In this document: positions 6,185-12,994 of the stretch, piece after piece | Layout of the letters: each line of letters begins with the position of its first letter | Numbering within the stretch: position 1 is the stretch's first letter | Virus record (IMG/VR): IMGVR_UViG_3300020419_000058 | Coordinates: 1-30,932 of that record | DNA length: 30,932 nt | Strand: one strand, 5' to 3' | From: a virus | Position numbers and translations under genes: made by a program | The notes under the pieces: generated by a model | The model's database searches: none | What the model saw: the letters and a program-made list of their open reading frames with translations, nothing else | Told to the model about the DNA's origin: nothing

Positions 6185-7556
6185 CTTAAACCCTCTGCAG
6201 CGTGAGATCATAGCACGCATTATGAGAGAGGATGAGATCATTAGTGCTAGATGTGGGTGGGGCTCAGGTAAGACCTCTGCTCTAGTATTTGCTCTGCTCA
6301 TGGTGTCCAAATGGCGCAAGGGTAGAAGCTCACTACTCATCACAGACACTACACCAAGATACAACTCAGTGCTCATGCCAGAGATTAGCAAATGGCTAGA
6401 GCCTATGGGGTGGGCATATAACCACACTCTTAGGCAGTGGACAGATACACACACCGGATCTACTGTGTGGTGTAGATCCTATTTTAGGCCTAACACTAGA
6501 GAAGCTACCCACAACCCCCTTGAGGGCCTTAATGTTACCTCAGGAGTGTGCTTAGTAGATGAGTGCCAAACATTAAATGCAGAGGTGGCTCATAAAGCTT
6601 TAGGTAGACTAAGGGCCGGCCCATCCCCTATTATGATATTGGTAGGGCTGCCGGTCGCTGATGCATGGTGGTGCTCTATGGCTGAGAGGGCCGGTTATGA
6701 TCCCCTGCTCTATACAAGCTATGTAAATAAAGCGAATCTCTCAGAGCAGTGGTTTGAGTCTACTAAACTGCTACCACAAGCAGAGCGTGATGCAATGGTG
6801 CTGAATAAGCCGGCCCCTCCATCAGGCTTAATCTATAATGAGTTTACCTCTGCCCATGTAATAGAGGGGTGGCAGTATGATGAGAGTATGACAGGGCGCA
6901 TTAGTATAGATTGGGGATTTAGAAAGCCCTCAGTTTTAATCATGGCCTATGATGAGAGCAGAGGAGCTACTGTGATCTGTCATGAGATCAACCCTGCAGA
7001 AGTCACCACCTCACAGCTAGCTAATATGATCCTAGAGGTGGCATGGCCTAGGTCATTAAAAGCACAAGCCACAGGGCCTAAAATATGGCTAGATGATGGG
7101 GTGGCAGATAAAGCAGGGAGGGCCCGAAATGATCAGACAGGGGCATCAGCTTTTAGGGCTATGCGCAGGCCACCTGATCAGGGGGGAATAGGGCTAGTAC
7201 TACGCAATACTACAGACCCTATAAGGGTAGATATATTAAATGGAGTACAGAGACTCAAAAGGGCTTTCGATAGTAAAAAATATCTCATCACCTCTGAGCT
7301 ATGGCAGCAGGGTGAGAGGGCCAGAGGTAACAGCCTGAGAAAAGCCCTCCTCAGCTACTCATGGGATAATAAAGAGCAGCCTAAAAAGGATGGCAGAGAG
7401 GATCCATTAGATGCCCTTAGATACGATTGCATTATGTTTAATTGGCATGAGCTGCAGGTAGATCGCAGGGAGTATACATCTAGAAAAAGAGGCAGGGCTA
7501 GTGGTACTAATAGGCGAAAGGTTAAGATAGGCAGCTCATCAAATAGAACATTTTAA
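6177..7556 (+). CDS. terL: Terminase large subunit (ATPase-nuclease)
   Basis: The DNA packaging motor, about 459 aa. I choose ATG 6177; an in-frame GTG at 6174 is next to it. Near residues 26-33 is the Walker A-like CGWGSGKT, and near 125-129 the Walker B CLVDE. The nuclease domain starts at about residue 240 with RISIDWGF, whose Asp is the first metal ligand; later acidic motifs include WLDDGVADK and DPLDALRYD near the C-terminus, which closes the RNase H-like site. It drives DNA into proheads through the portal and cuts concatemers. In most phages the portal gene follows at once; here a cyclase, a membrane protein and a 386-bp gap intervene. Confidence 0.95.
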   Translation: MISLNPLQREIIARIMREDEIISARCGWGSGKTSALVFALLMVSKWRKGRSSLLITDTTPRYNSVLMPEISKWLEPMGWAYNHTLRQWTDTHTGSTVWCRSYFRPNTREATHNPLEGLNVTSGVCLVDECQTLNAEVAHKALGRLRAGPSPIMILVGLPVADAWWCSMAERAGYDPLLYTSYVNKANLSEQWFESTKLLPQAERDAMVLNKPAPPSGLIYNEFTSAHVIEGWQYDESMTGRISIDWGFRKPSVLIMAYDESRGATVICHEINPAEVTTSQLANMILEVAWPRSLKAQATGPKIWLDDGVADKAGRARNDQTGASAFRAMRRPPDQGGIGLVLRNTTDPIRVDILNGVQRLKRAFDSKKYLITSELWQQGERARGNSLRKALLSYSWDNKEQPKKDGREDPLDALRYDCIMFNWHELQVDRREYTSRKRGRASGTNRRKVKIGSSSNRTF

Positions 7557-7566
7557 GGGGGGTGCT

Positions 7567-8397
7567 ATGGAATACAGAGAGAGATATCTAGCAATTGTAT
7601 TACTCGATCTCATAGGCAGCACAGCTTTTGTGCAGAGGGCAGGGGCTATGAGGGGGGCAAAATGGCTGCAATATCATGACCGGCTAGCACGCTCATTAGT
7701 CTATAAATTTGAGGGGAGAGAGATTGATAGGTCAGATGGCTTTTTGCTCTCATTTGAGAGACCTATAGATGCAGTTAATTTTGCTCTTATCTATCAGCAG
7801 ACTGTACCCACTAAGACTAAGCTACAGGCTAGGATAGGTGTTCATTTTGGCAGGGTGGTAGAAGTGGCTCAGGATGAGCTACTAGTAGCAGTGGGGGCTA
7901 AGCAAGTAGAGCTAGAGGGCATTGCTAAAAATATAGCAGCACGCACCATGAGCCTATGCCAAGCAGGGCAGGTATTGCTAACAGCAGAAGCAATGAAAGC
8001 AGTTAAGCGTAGAACTAACACATTTACACCTAAAGGCACTCGCTATGCTCTGGCAGGTGAATACCGATTTAAAGGGGTTAAACGCCCTCAGATGATCTAT
8101 ACAGTAGGCGCAACCATTGAGAGTCTGCAGCCCCCACCCTCTACTGATAAAGTTAAGAAAGTGGCAGGGCCTAGCAGAATTAAAAGCCGGCTGAGAGATC
8201 GAAAATTAAAAGAGTGGATTTGGTGGGCACTCACAAGACTAGCCCTCATTAATTTGATATGGTTTATCTCTATTTTATGGCCCATCATCACTAGACCCCA
8301 TGCACGCAGGATGAGTGAGCTAGAGGGCCTTTTTTGGTGGGTAGATGATGTACTCCTATTTATTAGCATGATATTAGGGGGGCTGATTAATGGCTGA
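7567..8397 (+). CDS. Class III nucleotidyl cyclase with two C-terminal membrane helices
   Basis: A 276-aa protein. Residues 7-180 are a class III adenylyl/guanylyl cyclase homology domain. Metal-binding aspartates are D14 (VLLDLIGST) and D57 (RSDGFLLSF). GVHFGRVV at 91-98 matches the usual GIHTGEV strand. The ribose-orienting Asn and transition-state Arg are N122 and R126 (NIAAR). The closing AGEYRFKGVKRPQMIYTVG is the standard domain end. The base-selecting positions seem to be I53 and E115 by my alignment, instead of Lys/Asp of adenylyl or Glu/Cys of guanylyl cyclases, so the product (cAMP, cGMP, cCMP or cUMP) is open. Hydrophobic helices at about 217-241 and 255-274 anchor it in the membrane. 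Start has AAGGGGGG. It overlaps the next gene by 8 nt. Confidence 0.88.
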   Translation: MEYRERYLAIVLLDLIGSTAFVQRAGAMRGAKWLQYHDRLARSLVYKFEGREIDRSDGFLLSFERPIDAVNFALIYQQTVPTKTKLQARIGVHFGRVVEVAQDELLVAVGAKQVELEGIAKNIAARTMSLCQAGQVLLTAEAMKAVKRRTNTFTPKGTRYALAGEYRFKGVKRPQMIYTVGATIESLQPPPSTDKVKKVAGPSRIKSRLRDRKLKEWIWWALTRLALINLIWFISILWPIITRPHARRMSELEGLFWWVDDVLLFISMILGGLING

Positions 8398-8842
8398 GCA
8401 GACAGCAGTAGAGAGCGTGAGAGATCAGAAGCTGCGCAGGGGTTGGTGGTTTAGTGTCATCTTTTTGCTAATAGTAGTGTGCCTGATCTTATTCCTCACG
8501 TATGTAAAAATAGTTGATGAAAACCGAGACGTATTAGTAGGTATTTTAGGCATGATCACAGGCTCTATCTCTAGCATGATGGCTATAGCAAGTGGCAGAG
8601 ATCCCTCTGAGGTGGAAGAGTTAAAGGATAAACTCAGCTCAGCTAATGCAGATAGAGAGGCCCTCATAGCCAGATTGAGAGATGCACAGATTCAAATGCA
8701 GTTGAAAAATGATCACCTGCTAGATCTGCAATCTGCCATCATTAACCGGCTGAGTATGTTCTCTGATAAGCCACCCATCAAGCGCAGATCAGAGGATGAG
8801 GTAATTCTGCATCCTGATGTGGAGAGATGGCTAGATAAATAA
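8390..8842 (+). CDS. Two-helix membrane protein with coiled coil
   Basis: A 150-aa protein translated in an 8-nt overlap with the cyclase. After a charged start, a membrane helix spans about residues 19-40 (WWFSVIFLLIVVCLILFLTY) and a second about 47-67 (VLVGILGMITGSISSMMAIA). Residues 72-120 form an acidic/basic coiled coil (VEELKDKLSSANADREALIARL). The tail is charged (KRRSEDEVILHPDVERWLDK). No cyclic-nucleotide-binding fold is evident. It may be a partner or effector of the cyclase, or a holin- or spanin-like lysis protein, since Mu-like phages can keep lysis genes near terminase. A separate holin-like gene at 27939 weakens the lysis reading. Confidence 0.7.
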   Translation: MAEQTAVESVRDQKLRRGWWFSVIFLLIVVCLILFLTYVKIVDENRDVLVGILGMITGSISSMMAIASGRDPSEVEELKDKLSSANADREALIARLRDAQIQMQLKNDHLLDLQSAIINRLSMFSDKPPIKRRSEDEVILHPDVERWLDK

Positions 8843-8844
8843 AA

Positions 8845-8889
8845 AGCTCCAACTCTGCATAACTTTCCGACGGCTACCAGAGAGGAGCT
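8845..8889 (+). repeat. Hairpin 1: AGCTCC/GGAGCT with inner CTCTG/CAGAG
   Basis: AGCTCC (8845-8850) pairs with GGAGCT (8884-8889), and CTCTG (8853-8857) with CAGAG (8878-8882), leaving a small internal loop (AA against A) and a 20-nt apical loop. It begins three bases after the stop at 8842. Read on the minus strand the hairpin is followed by TTTT, so it could end minus-strand transcripts, although no minus-strand genes are seen. Confidence 0.5.
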
Positions 8890-8897
8890 AAAAAGCT

Positions 8898-8957
8898 AGG
8901 CTCATATTTACTACAGTATTATCTGTGAGATATGGCGACCCGAGCAAATATGAGCCT
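8898..8957 (+). repeat. Hairpin 2: 12-bp perfect inverted repeat
   Basis: AGGCTCATATTT (8898-8909) and AAATATGAGCCT (8946-8957) are exactly complementary. Inside, ACAG (8913-8916) and CTGT (8923-8926) form a small hairpin with loop TATTAT, followed by an unpaired stretch with GGCGACCCGAGC. This would make a long stem enclosing an inner hairpin and a single-stranded or weakly paired segment. Confidence 0.6.
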
Positions 8958-8983
8958 TAACCGAAATTAACCTTCAACACACA

Positions 8984-8998
8984 AGGATTAGCAATCCT
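8984..8998 (+). repeat. Short hairpin 3
   Basis: AGGATT (8984-8989) and AATCCT (8993-8998) pair around a 3-nt loop AGC. TAACACTA, the motif of the 1613-1635 inverted repeat, overlaps its end at 8998-9005. Confidence 0.45.
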
Positions 8999-9015
8999 AA
9001 CACTATTAAATAGCC

Positions 9016-9097
9016 GGTTCAAGTATTAAATGAACCCCTGCCCCTTAATGCTGTTGTGCATGTCTAATACTGCCATACTAGACAGGGGCAGGGTTCA
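9016..9097 (+). promoter_or_regulatory. Mutually exclusive hairpins (switch-like)
   Basis: GGTTCA occurs at 9016-9021 and again at 9092-9097, and the single complement TGAACC lies at 9031-9036, so only one pairing can form at a time. The first gives a short local hairpin. The second extends to a long stem, nine-plus pairs: 9031-9044 against 9085-9097 with one bulged base (CTGCCCC with GGGGCAG). Inside it TGTCTA (9061-9066) pairs with TAGACA (9079-9084). This is the layout of attenuators and riboswitches, though no T-run follows. Confidence 0.45.
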
Positions 9098-9114
9098 ACC
9101 TTGGTAGATATTTA

Positions 9115-9140
9115 TGTTAGCATTGTTTACTATACTAACA
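9115..9140. promoter_or_regulatory. Operator-like inverted repeat upstream of portal
   Basis: TGTTAG (9115-9120) and CTAACA (9135-9140) form a 6-bp inverted repeat with a 14-bp spacer that covers a possible -35 box (TTGTTT at 9123). The half-site resembles the arms of the repeat at 1613-1635, so the same regulator may bind both. Confidence 0.35.
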
Positions 9141-9150
9141 CAAGCATAAT
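9123..9150 (+). promoter_or_regulatory. Weaker tandem sigma70-like promoter
   Basis: TTGTTT (9123-9128), a 16-bp gap, then CATAAT (9145-9150). The -10 box has 5 of 6 consensus bases. It lies upstream of the stronger promoter and overlaps the inverted repeat at 9115-9140. Confidence 0.3.
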
Positions 9151-9160
9151 TATACAAATA

Positions 9161-9189
9161 TTGCTAAATATGTATTATGGGCTTATAAT
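9161..9189 (+). promoter_or_regulatory. Sigma70-like promoter for the structural genes
   Basis: The -35 box TTGCTA (9161-9166, 4 of 6 matches) and a perfect -10 box TATAAT (9184-9189) are separated by 17 bp. Transcription would start near 9196, about 33 nt before the portal ATG. It lies in the only large gene-free gap in the window and directly before the head genes, so it is the best candidate for their promoter. Confidence 0.6.
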
Positions 9190-9228
9190 ACGTGCTAAAG
9201 CCACTGAATAAACTATAGCAGGGGTACT

Positions 9229-10635
9229 ATGACTAAGCAGAGAAACCCACGCCATATAAGAGCTAATGCGCCTAGATTTGGGTCTAGAGGTATTACCGGC
9301 ACTCAGCTCAATGCAGGTGCGATCAGTGGCAAAGAGCAAAACCCTCAGCTTACCGGCCTGAGTTGGGTGCAAGAAGCAGAGGAGATGCTGAGAACTGATC
9401 CTATAGTGCGTAGATCATGGCACATGCTTAGGCAAACTCTACTATCTGCATCATGGCGTTTTGTAGCAGGGGTAGAGGGTGATGAGGTATCAGAAGAGCT
9501 AGCACGCTATGCCAATGAGGCATTTGGGTTTGATGGATTTAGCGGGCAGATGACTCTGAGTTTTGAGGATCAGCTAGCCTACCTATTTGAATTTGTGCCC
9601 CTTGGCTATCGCTATGCAGAGGAAATCTATAAAGTGGGGCCTGACTCAGAGGGCAGCATCAGGGTCTGGCTAGATCACTATGCAGATAGAGAGCCTTCAG
9701 CGCATAATAAGTGGCTTAGTAGAGACTCACAAAATCTAGATGGTGTTATGCAGAATATGGTAGGCAGCTCATACCCTCCTGAGCCTATCCCTGCTCATAA
9801 GCTGTTGCTGCTCACTCTAAATAAAACCGGCTCTAATTTTGAGGGCGTGGGTATGCTCAGGCCTGTATGGTGGTTTTGGCGTACTAAACAGCGTGCTAGT
9901 AATTTAATGTGTGTAGGGCTCGATAGATGGGCAGTGCCTACTCCTAAAGTAATTGTTGATAGATCACAGGCAGAAATGCAGGGGCTCACCGATGCAGATG
10001 TGAGTGCCATGATTGACGATGCAGAAGATCAAGCGCAGGCTTTTCTCTCATCAGAGCAGAGCTATTTAGTAGAGACTTCAGTAGTTAAATTTGAGACTTA
10101 TGCACAGCAGCCTAATTTATATGCTCAAGGCCCTCTAGATATTATTAGACTATGTGACTCTCAAATCGCTTCTGCTTTCCTCACTCAGTTTGCTGATCTT
10201 GGGAATACTGAAACAGGGGCTAGATCAGTGGGTGAGATCCACCTCTCAATTTTTCGCAGGGCTGCTATCAATCTATGTGATATTGTAGCCACTGCTATTA
10301 GTGGTGTAGATCGCAGGGGGGGTGGCACTATAGGCCGGCTCATCAGGTGGAACTATGGATGCATAGACCCCTCTAAACTGCCACGCTTAACACATACCGG
10401 ACTAGATACCGATGATCTAGCTGAGAGCATGGGTATGCTACCTCAATTAGTCACAGCCGGCATCCTCACTCCTGATGATGAATTAGAGCGGGCTATCCGA
10501 GAAAGATTAGGTGCAGGTGATCTGCCAGAGGAAGCACAGAGATCAAGCATTGAGCGCACTGCTGCTGCTAAGGGCGGGCTCTCCTCATTTGCTGAAACAT
10601 TGATTAAGAGGAGGGGGCAAAATGGCAAAGACTAG
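9229..10635 (+). CDS. Portal protein (DUF935/Mu gp29-like)
   Basis: A 468-aa protein with start ATG 9229 after CAGGGG. The pattern fits the DUF935 portal family of Mu-like phages: an early WVQEAEEMLRTDPIVRRSWHM-type segment (split here over residues 45-66), a central PIPAHKLLLLTLNKTGSNFEG strand region and GMLRPVWWFWRTK, then the helical stem and a late segment, LGNTETGARSVGEIH, which is the usual conserved signature. It forms the ring through which DNA enters the head and to which the tail joins. It is preceded by its own promoter and overlaps the protease gene by 14 nt. Confidence 0.88.
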   Translation: MTKQRNPRHIRANAPRFGSRGITGTQLNAGAISGKEQNPQLTGLSWVQEAEEMLRTDPIVRRSWHMLRQTLLSASWRFVAGVEGDEVSEELARYANEAFGFDGFSGQMTLSFEDQLAYLFEFVPLGYRYAEEIYKVGPDSEGSIRVWLDHYADREPSAHNKWLSRDSQNLDGVMQNMVGSSYPPEPIPAHKLLLLTLNKTGSNFEGVGMLRPVWWFWRTKQRASNLMCVGLDRWAVPTPKVIVDRSQAEMQGLTDADVSAMIDDAEDQAQAFLSSEQSYLVETSVVKFETYAQQPNLYAQGPLDIIRLCDSQIASAFLTQFADLGNTETGARSVGEIHLSIFRRAAINLCDIVATAISGVDRRGGGTIGRLIRWNYGCIDPSKLPRLTHTGLDTDDLAESMGMLPQLVTAGILTPDDELERAIRERLGAGDLPEEAQRSSIERTAAAKGGLSSFAETLIKRRGQNGKD

Positions 10636-12604
10636 AGCACAGACCCCCGCCCCACCTAAGGACAGAATTAAGGGCAGTAAGCGAAACCCTCAGGGCTCTG
10701 CAGCAGGTAGCAGAGGGGGCATTAAGATCGGGCCACAGGCTGAGAAGTCATTACAGAACCTATTAAATAAACATAAGGATAGGTACAAAGCACAATCTAA
10801 ACGTGTAGACATGGGCACACTTAAAGCTGTGTTTAGACGTGGTGCCGGTGCATTTAGTAGCAGCCATAGGCCTAACATGAATCGCACTCAATGGGCTCTA
10901 GCTAGAGTAAAAGCCTTTTTAAAATTAGTGGGCACAGGTGAGAGAAAAAAAGCCTATAATACTGATCTAGATCTACTACCTAAAGGCCATCCTCAGCGCA
11001 CTGAGAAGGGTGCAGAAGCTAAAGCGGAACTGAGTTCCGGTTTAACGCTAGCCCCTCAGAAATATGACCATATTGATTTTACCCCCCCTAAAGGTGCTCA
11101 GCAAGCGGCTAAACGTGCTTTAGAAGTGAGAGCCACTAAACCCCCCTCTCAAAGGGGCATGACCCCTGTAGGCATTGCTAGAGCTAGAGATTTAGCTAAT
11201 GGTGAAACCCTCAGCCCTGAGACGGTGCGCAGAATGTATGCTTATTTTAATAGGCATGAGGTAGATAAAAAAGGGGCCACATGGGATGAGCAGGGTAAAG
11301 GGTGGCAGGCATGGCATGGATGGGGGGGGGATGCAGGTTTCTCATGGTCTAAGAAATTGGTTAATCAGATGAATACAGCAGACAAAAAGACACAAGCTCT
11401 CAGGGCCTATGGTGAAGCTCTACAACTATCAGAGCCTATGCCGGCCTATGATGTGCCAGAGGGCCTGACCATAGGCAAGCCGTTTAAGACCCTTGCATTA
11501 GGTCAGGTAAGCAGCCGGATGAATGGCGATGCCATAGGTCAGGCCATAGATACTGATCTACTCACTGAAATGCTCAGAGTGTATAATGAGAGAAAGATCT
11601 CAGATCCTGTAATTATTGATTGGCAGCACGCTACTAGCCCATTCAATGGGGGCTCACCTGCCCCCCCTGAATCAGGCAATGCGTTAGGCCTAATCATTGA
11701 TTTAGATCTTAGAGATGATGGCCTATATGCTACCCCTGCTTATAATGAGCGGGGGCTAGAGGTCGTAAAAAATGCAGGGGGTGTGCTGTGGTCATCCCCT
11801 GAATTCATAGCCGGTGAGGTGTTTACAAGAGATGGAGGTAAACCCATAGGATCGGCACAATTACTAGCAATCACTTTAACCCCACGCCCTGCGCAATCTA
11901 ATGATAAAATTAGCAGGGTCACACTATCAGAAAGGCCCTCTATGATTGACAATCTAGAGTCTATGTCTGTTGATGATTTGCGCTCAATGCTCATTACTAA
12001 AGATGAGATGGTGCGTGAGTTGGAAGACAAGCTAAAAGAGATGAAAGCTGATTCTGAGTCTAAACTCACTGAGAAAAAGGATGAGGAAGATGCAGAGAAA
12101 ATGGCTGAGAAAAAGGATGATGAGGAGAAAGCAGAAACGCTAGCTCACACTCCTGAACACAAGGATGAGAAAAAAGGCTACAACATGAATGAGAATAGTA
12201 TCATGCTCTCAGAGGTCACTGCACTTAGAGAAGCTAATGCACAGCTATCAGAGCGGCTTGAAACTATTGAGTCTGAGAAACGTGCTGTAGAAATGAAAGC
12301 AGCAGTAGACAATTTACTTAGAGAGGGCCGCATCGCTCCATCAGATGAGGGCTATGCCAGAACGGCCTATGAGCTAAAAGAGCTACAGCCGGAATTTTGG
12401 AAAATGTTTTCAGAGCGACCTGCTAACAGTGCAGTGCCTTTGCAGAAAATAGGTCATGGTGCAAGCGGTGCAGAGATTAATCAAAAAGCACTGCATAAGC
12501 ACATTGAGGGAGTGGCAGAGGAAAAGGGCATCTTATTCTCAGAAGCTCTAAAGCACGTACAAAAAAATGAAACTGAATTTTATAATAAGGCTATGGGTGT
12601 TTAA
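10622..12604 (+). CDS. Head maturation protease (Mu gpI-like) with N-terminal extension and C-terminal scaffold
   Basis: A 660-aa multidomain protein. Residues about 60-110 hold a FRRGAGAFSSSHRP/WALARVKAFL segment. Residues about 155-250 hold a module often fused to phage proteases (GIARARDLANGETLSPETVRRM, read in pieces, then GWGGDAGFSW). Residues about 280-440 are the gpI-type protease: DPVIIDWQHAT, SGNALGLI, DGLYATPAYNERG and LWSSPEF. The rest is charged coiled coil (EKKDEEDAEKMAEKKDDEEK) and a scaffold-like end. It cleaves the scaffold and capsid during maturation. An internal start at 12185 may give the scaffold alone. A 25-bp palindromic element lies in a linker at 11020-11044. Confidence 0.85.
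   Translation: MAKTRAQTPAPPKDRIKGSKRNPQGSAAGSRGGIKIGPQAEKSLQNLLNKHKDRYKAQSKRVDMGTLKAVFRRGAGAFSSSHRPNMNRTQWALARVKAFLKLVGTGERKKAYNTDLDLLPKGHPQRTEKGAEAKAELSSGLTLAPQKYDHIDFTPPKGAQQAAKRALEVRATKPPSQRGMTPVGIARARDLANGETLSPETVRRMYAYFNRHEVDKKGATWDEQGKGWQAWHGWGGDAGFSWSKKLVNQMNTADKKTQALRAYGEALQLSEPMPAYDVPEGLTIGKPFKTLALGQVSSRMNGDAIGQAIDTDLLTEMLRVYNERKISDPVIIDWQHATSPFNGGSPAPPESGNALGLIIDLDLRDDGLYATPAYNERGLEVVKNAGGVLWSSPEFIAGEVFTRDGGKPIGSAQLLAITLTPRPAQSNDKISRVTLSERPSMIDNLESMSVDDLRSMLITKDEMVRELEDKLKEMKADSESKLTEKKDEEDAEKMAEKKDDEEKAETLAHTPEHKDEKKGYNMNENSIMLSEVTALREANAQLSERLETIESEKRAVEMKAAVDNLLREGRIAPSDEGYARTAYELKELQPEFWKMFSERPANSAVPLQKIGHGASGAEINQKALHKHIEGVAEEKGILFSEALKHVQKNETEFYNKAMGV
11020..11044 (-). repeat. 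25-bp palindromic element, copy in the protease gene
   Basis: An imperfect palindrome: outer TAAA/TTTA and inner CGGAACT/AGTTCCG around a central base. It is the exact reverse complement of the two copies at 28124-28148 and 28160-28184. Read in the protease frame it gives KAELSSGL, in a linker between domains. Confidence 0.85.
12185..12604 (+). CDS. Possible scaffold protein from an internal start
   Basis: An in-frame ATG at 12185 inside the protease gene has a good ribosome site, AAAAAGG at 12171-12177, seven bases upstream. Translation from it would give 139 aa: a coiled-coil start (MLSEVTALREANAQLSERLE) and a helical C-terminal part (KALHKHIEGVAEEKGILFSE). In Mu the scaffold Z is made from an internal start in the protease gene I, so this nested arrangement is expected by analogy. 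It would fill the prohead interior and be degraded by the protease. It shares its stop with the full-length protein. Confidence 0.5.
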   Translation: MNENSIMLSEVTALREANAQLSERLETIESEKRAVEMKAAVDNLLREGRIAPSDEGYARTAYELKELQPEFWKMFSERPANSAVPLQKIGHGASGAEINQKALHKHIEGVAEEKGILFSEALKHVQKNETEFYNKAMGV

Positions 12605-12982
12605 ATGAATCAGACAATTCAATCATTTGTCGCAGCCGGTGCAATCACAGAATTTGCACTTGTCTCAGTTAATACAGCAGGCAAGGTGGCAGTCACTACT
12701 GCTGCTACAGATACACGCTGCATAGGTGTGGCTCAGCGTGCTGCATCTACCGGTGAGACAGTAGACGTAATTATCTCTGGGCTTACTAGAGTGATCTCAG
12801 GAGCAGCAGGGGTAGCTAATTCAGTGACCTTAGTCATGGCCGCTACAGGTGGTACAGTGCTAGCTCATGGCACTTCAGGCAATTATTCAATTGGCTCTGT
12901 GATTCCTAATATTAATCAAGTGAGCAGCTCAAGTGGCGATCAGATCTTGATTAATTTTACCGGCCCACAAAACAAGATTTAA
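12605..12982 (+). CDS. Head decoration/cement protein (DUF2190-like)
   Basis: A 125-aa protein whose ATG follows the protease stop directly. It is made of small residues and beta strands: FVAAGAITEFALVSVN, then VAVTTAATDTRCIGVAQRAA, then GETVDVIISGLTRVI, which is the usual pattern of DUF2190 capsid cement proteins encoded between protease and major capsid in Mu-like and lambda-like clusters. It likely binds the expanded capsid surface and stabilises it. There are no signal or membrane segments. Confidence 0.75.
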   Translation: MNQTIQSFVAAGAITEFALVSVNTAGKVAVTTAATDTRCIGVAQRAASTGETVDVIISGLTRVISGAAGVANSVTLVMAATGGTVLAHGTSGNYSIGSVIPNINQVSSSSGDQILINFTGPQNKI

Positions 12983-12994
12983 GGAGTAATATAA

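Larger units (their letters stand above)
8845..9097 (+). ncRNA. Candidate structured RNA or cis-element region between membrane-protein gene and portal
   Basis: The 386 bp from 8843 to 9228 hold no convincing gene. Bases 8845-9097 contain a series of inverted repeats: 8845-8889, 8898-8957, 8984-8998 and 9016-9097, described separately. Arms of 6-14 bp with inner helices are more than expected by chance for such a short stretch. None is followed by a T-run on the + strand. It could be a leader or attenuator of the structural operon, a separate small RNA, or DNA sites for a phage protein. I recognise no known RNA family. Confidence 0.35.

Noticed and set aside
8898-8957. tRNA or hammerhead ribozyme
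   Set aside because: The 12-bp outer stem is too long for a tRNA acceptor stem, no T-loop is present, and the hammerhead core CUGANGA...GAAA is absent.
9048-9106. A 19-codon leader peptide (MLLCMSNTAILDRG...)
   Set aside because: No ribosome site, and it lies within a long inverted repeat that explains the sequence.
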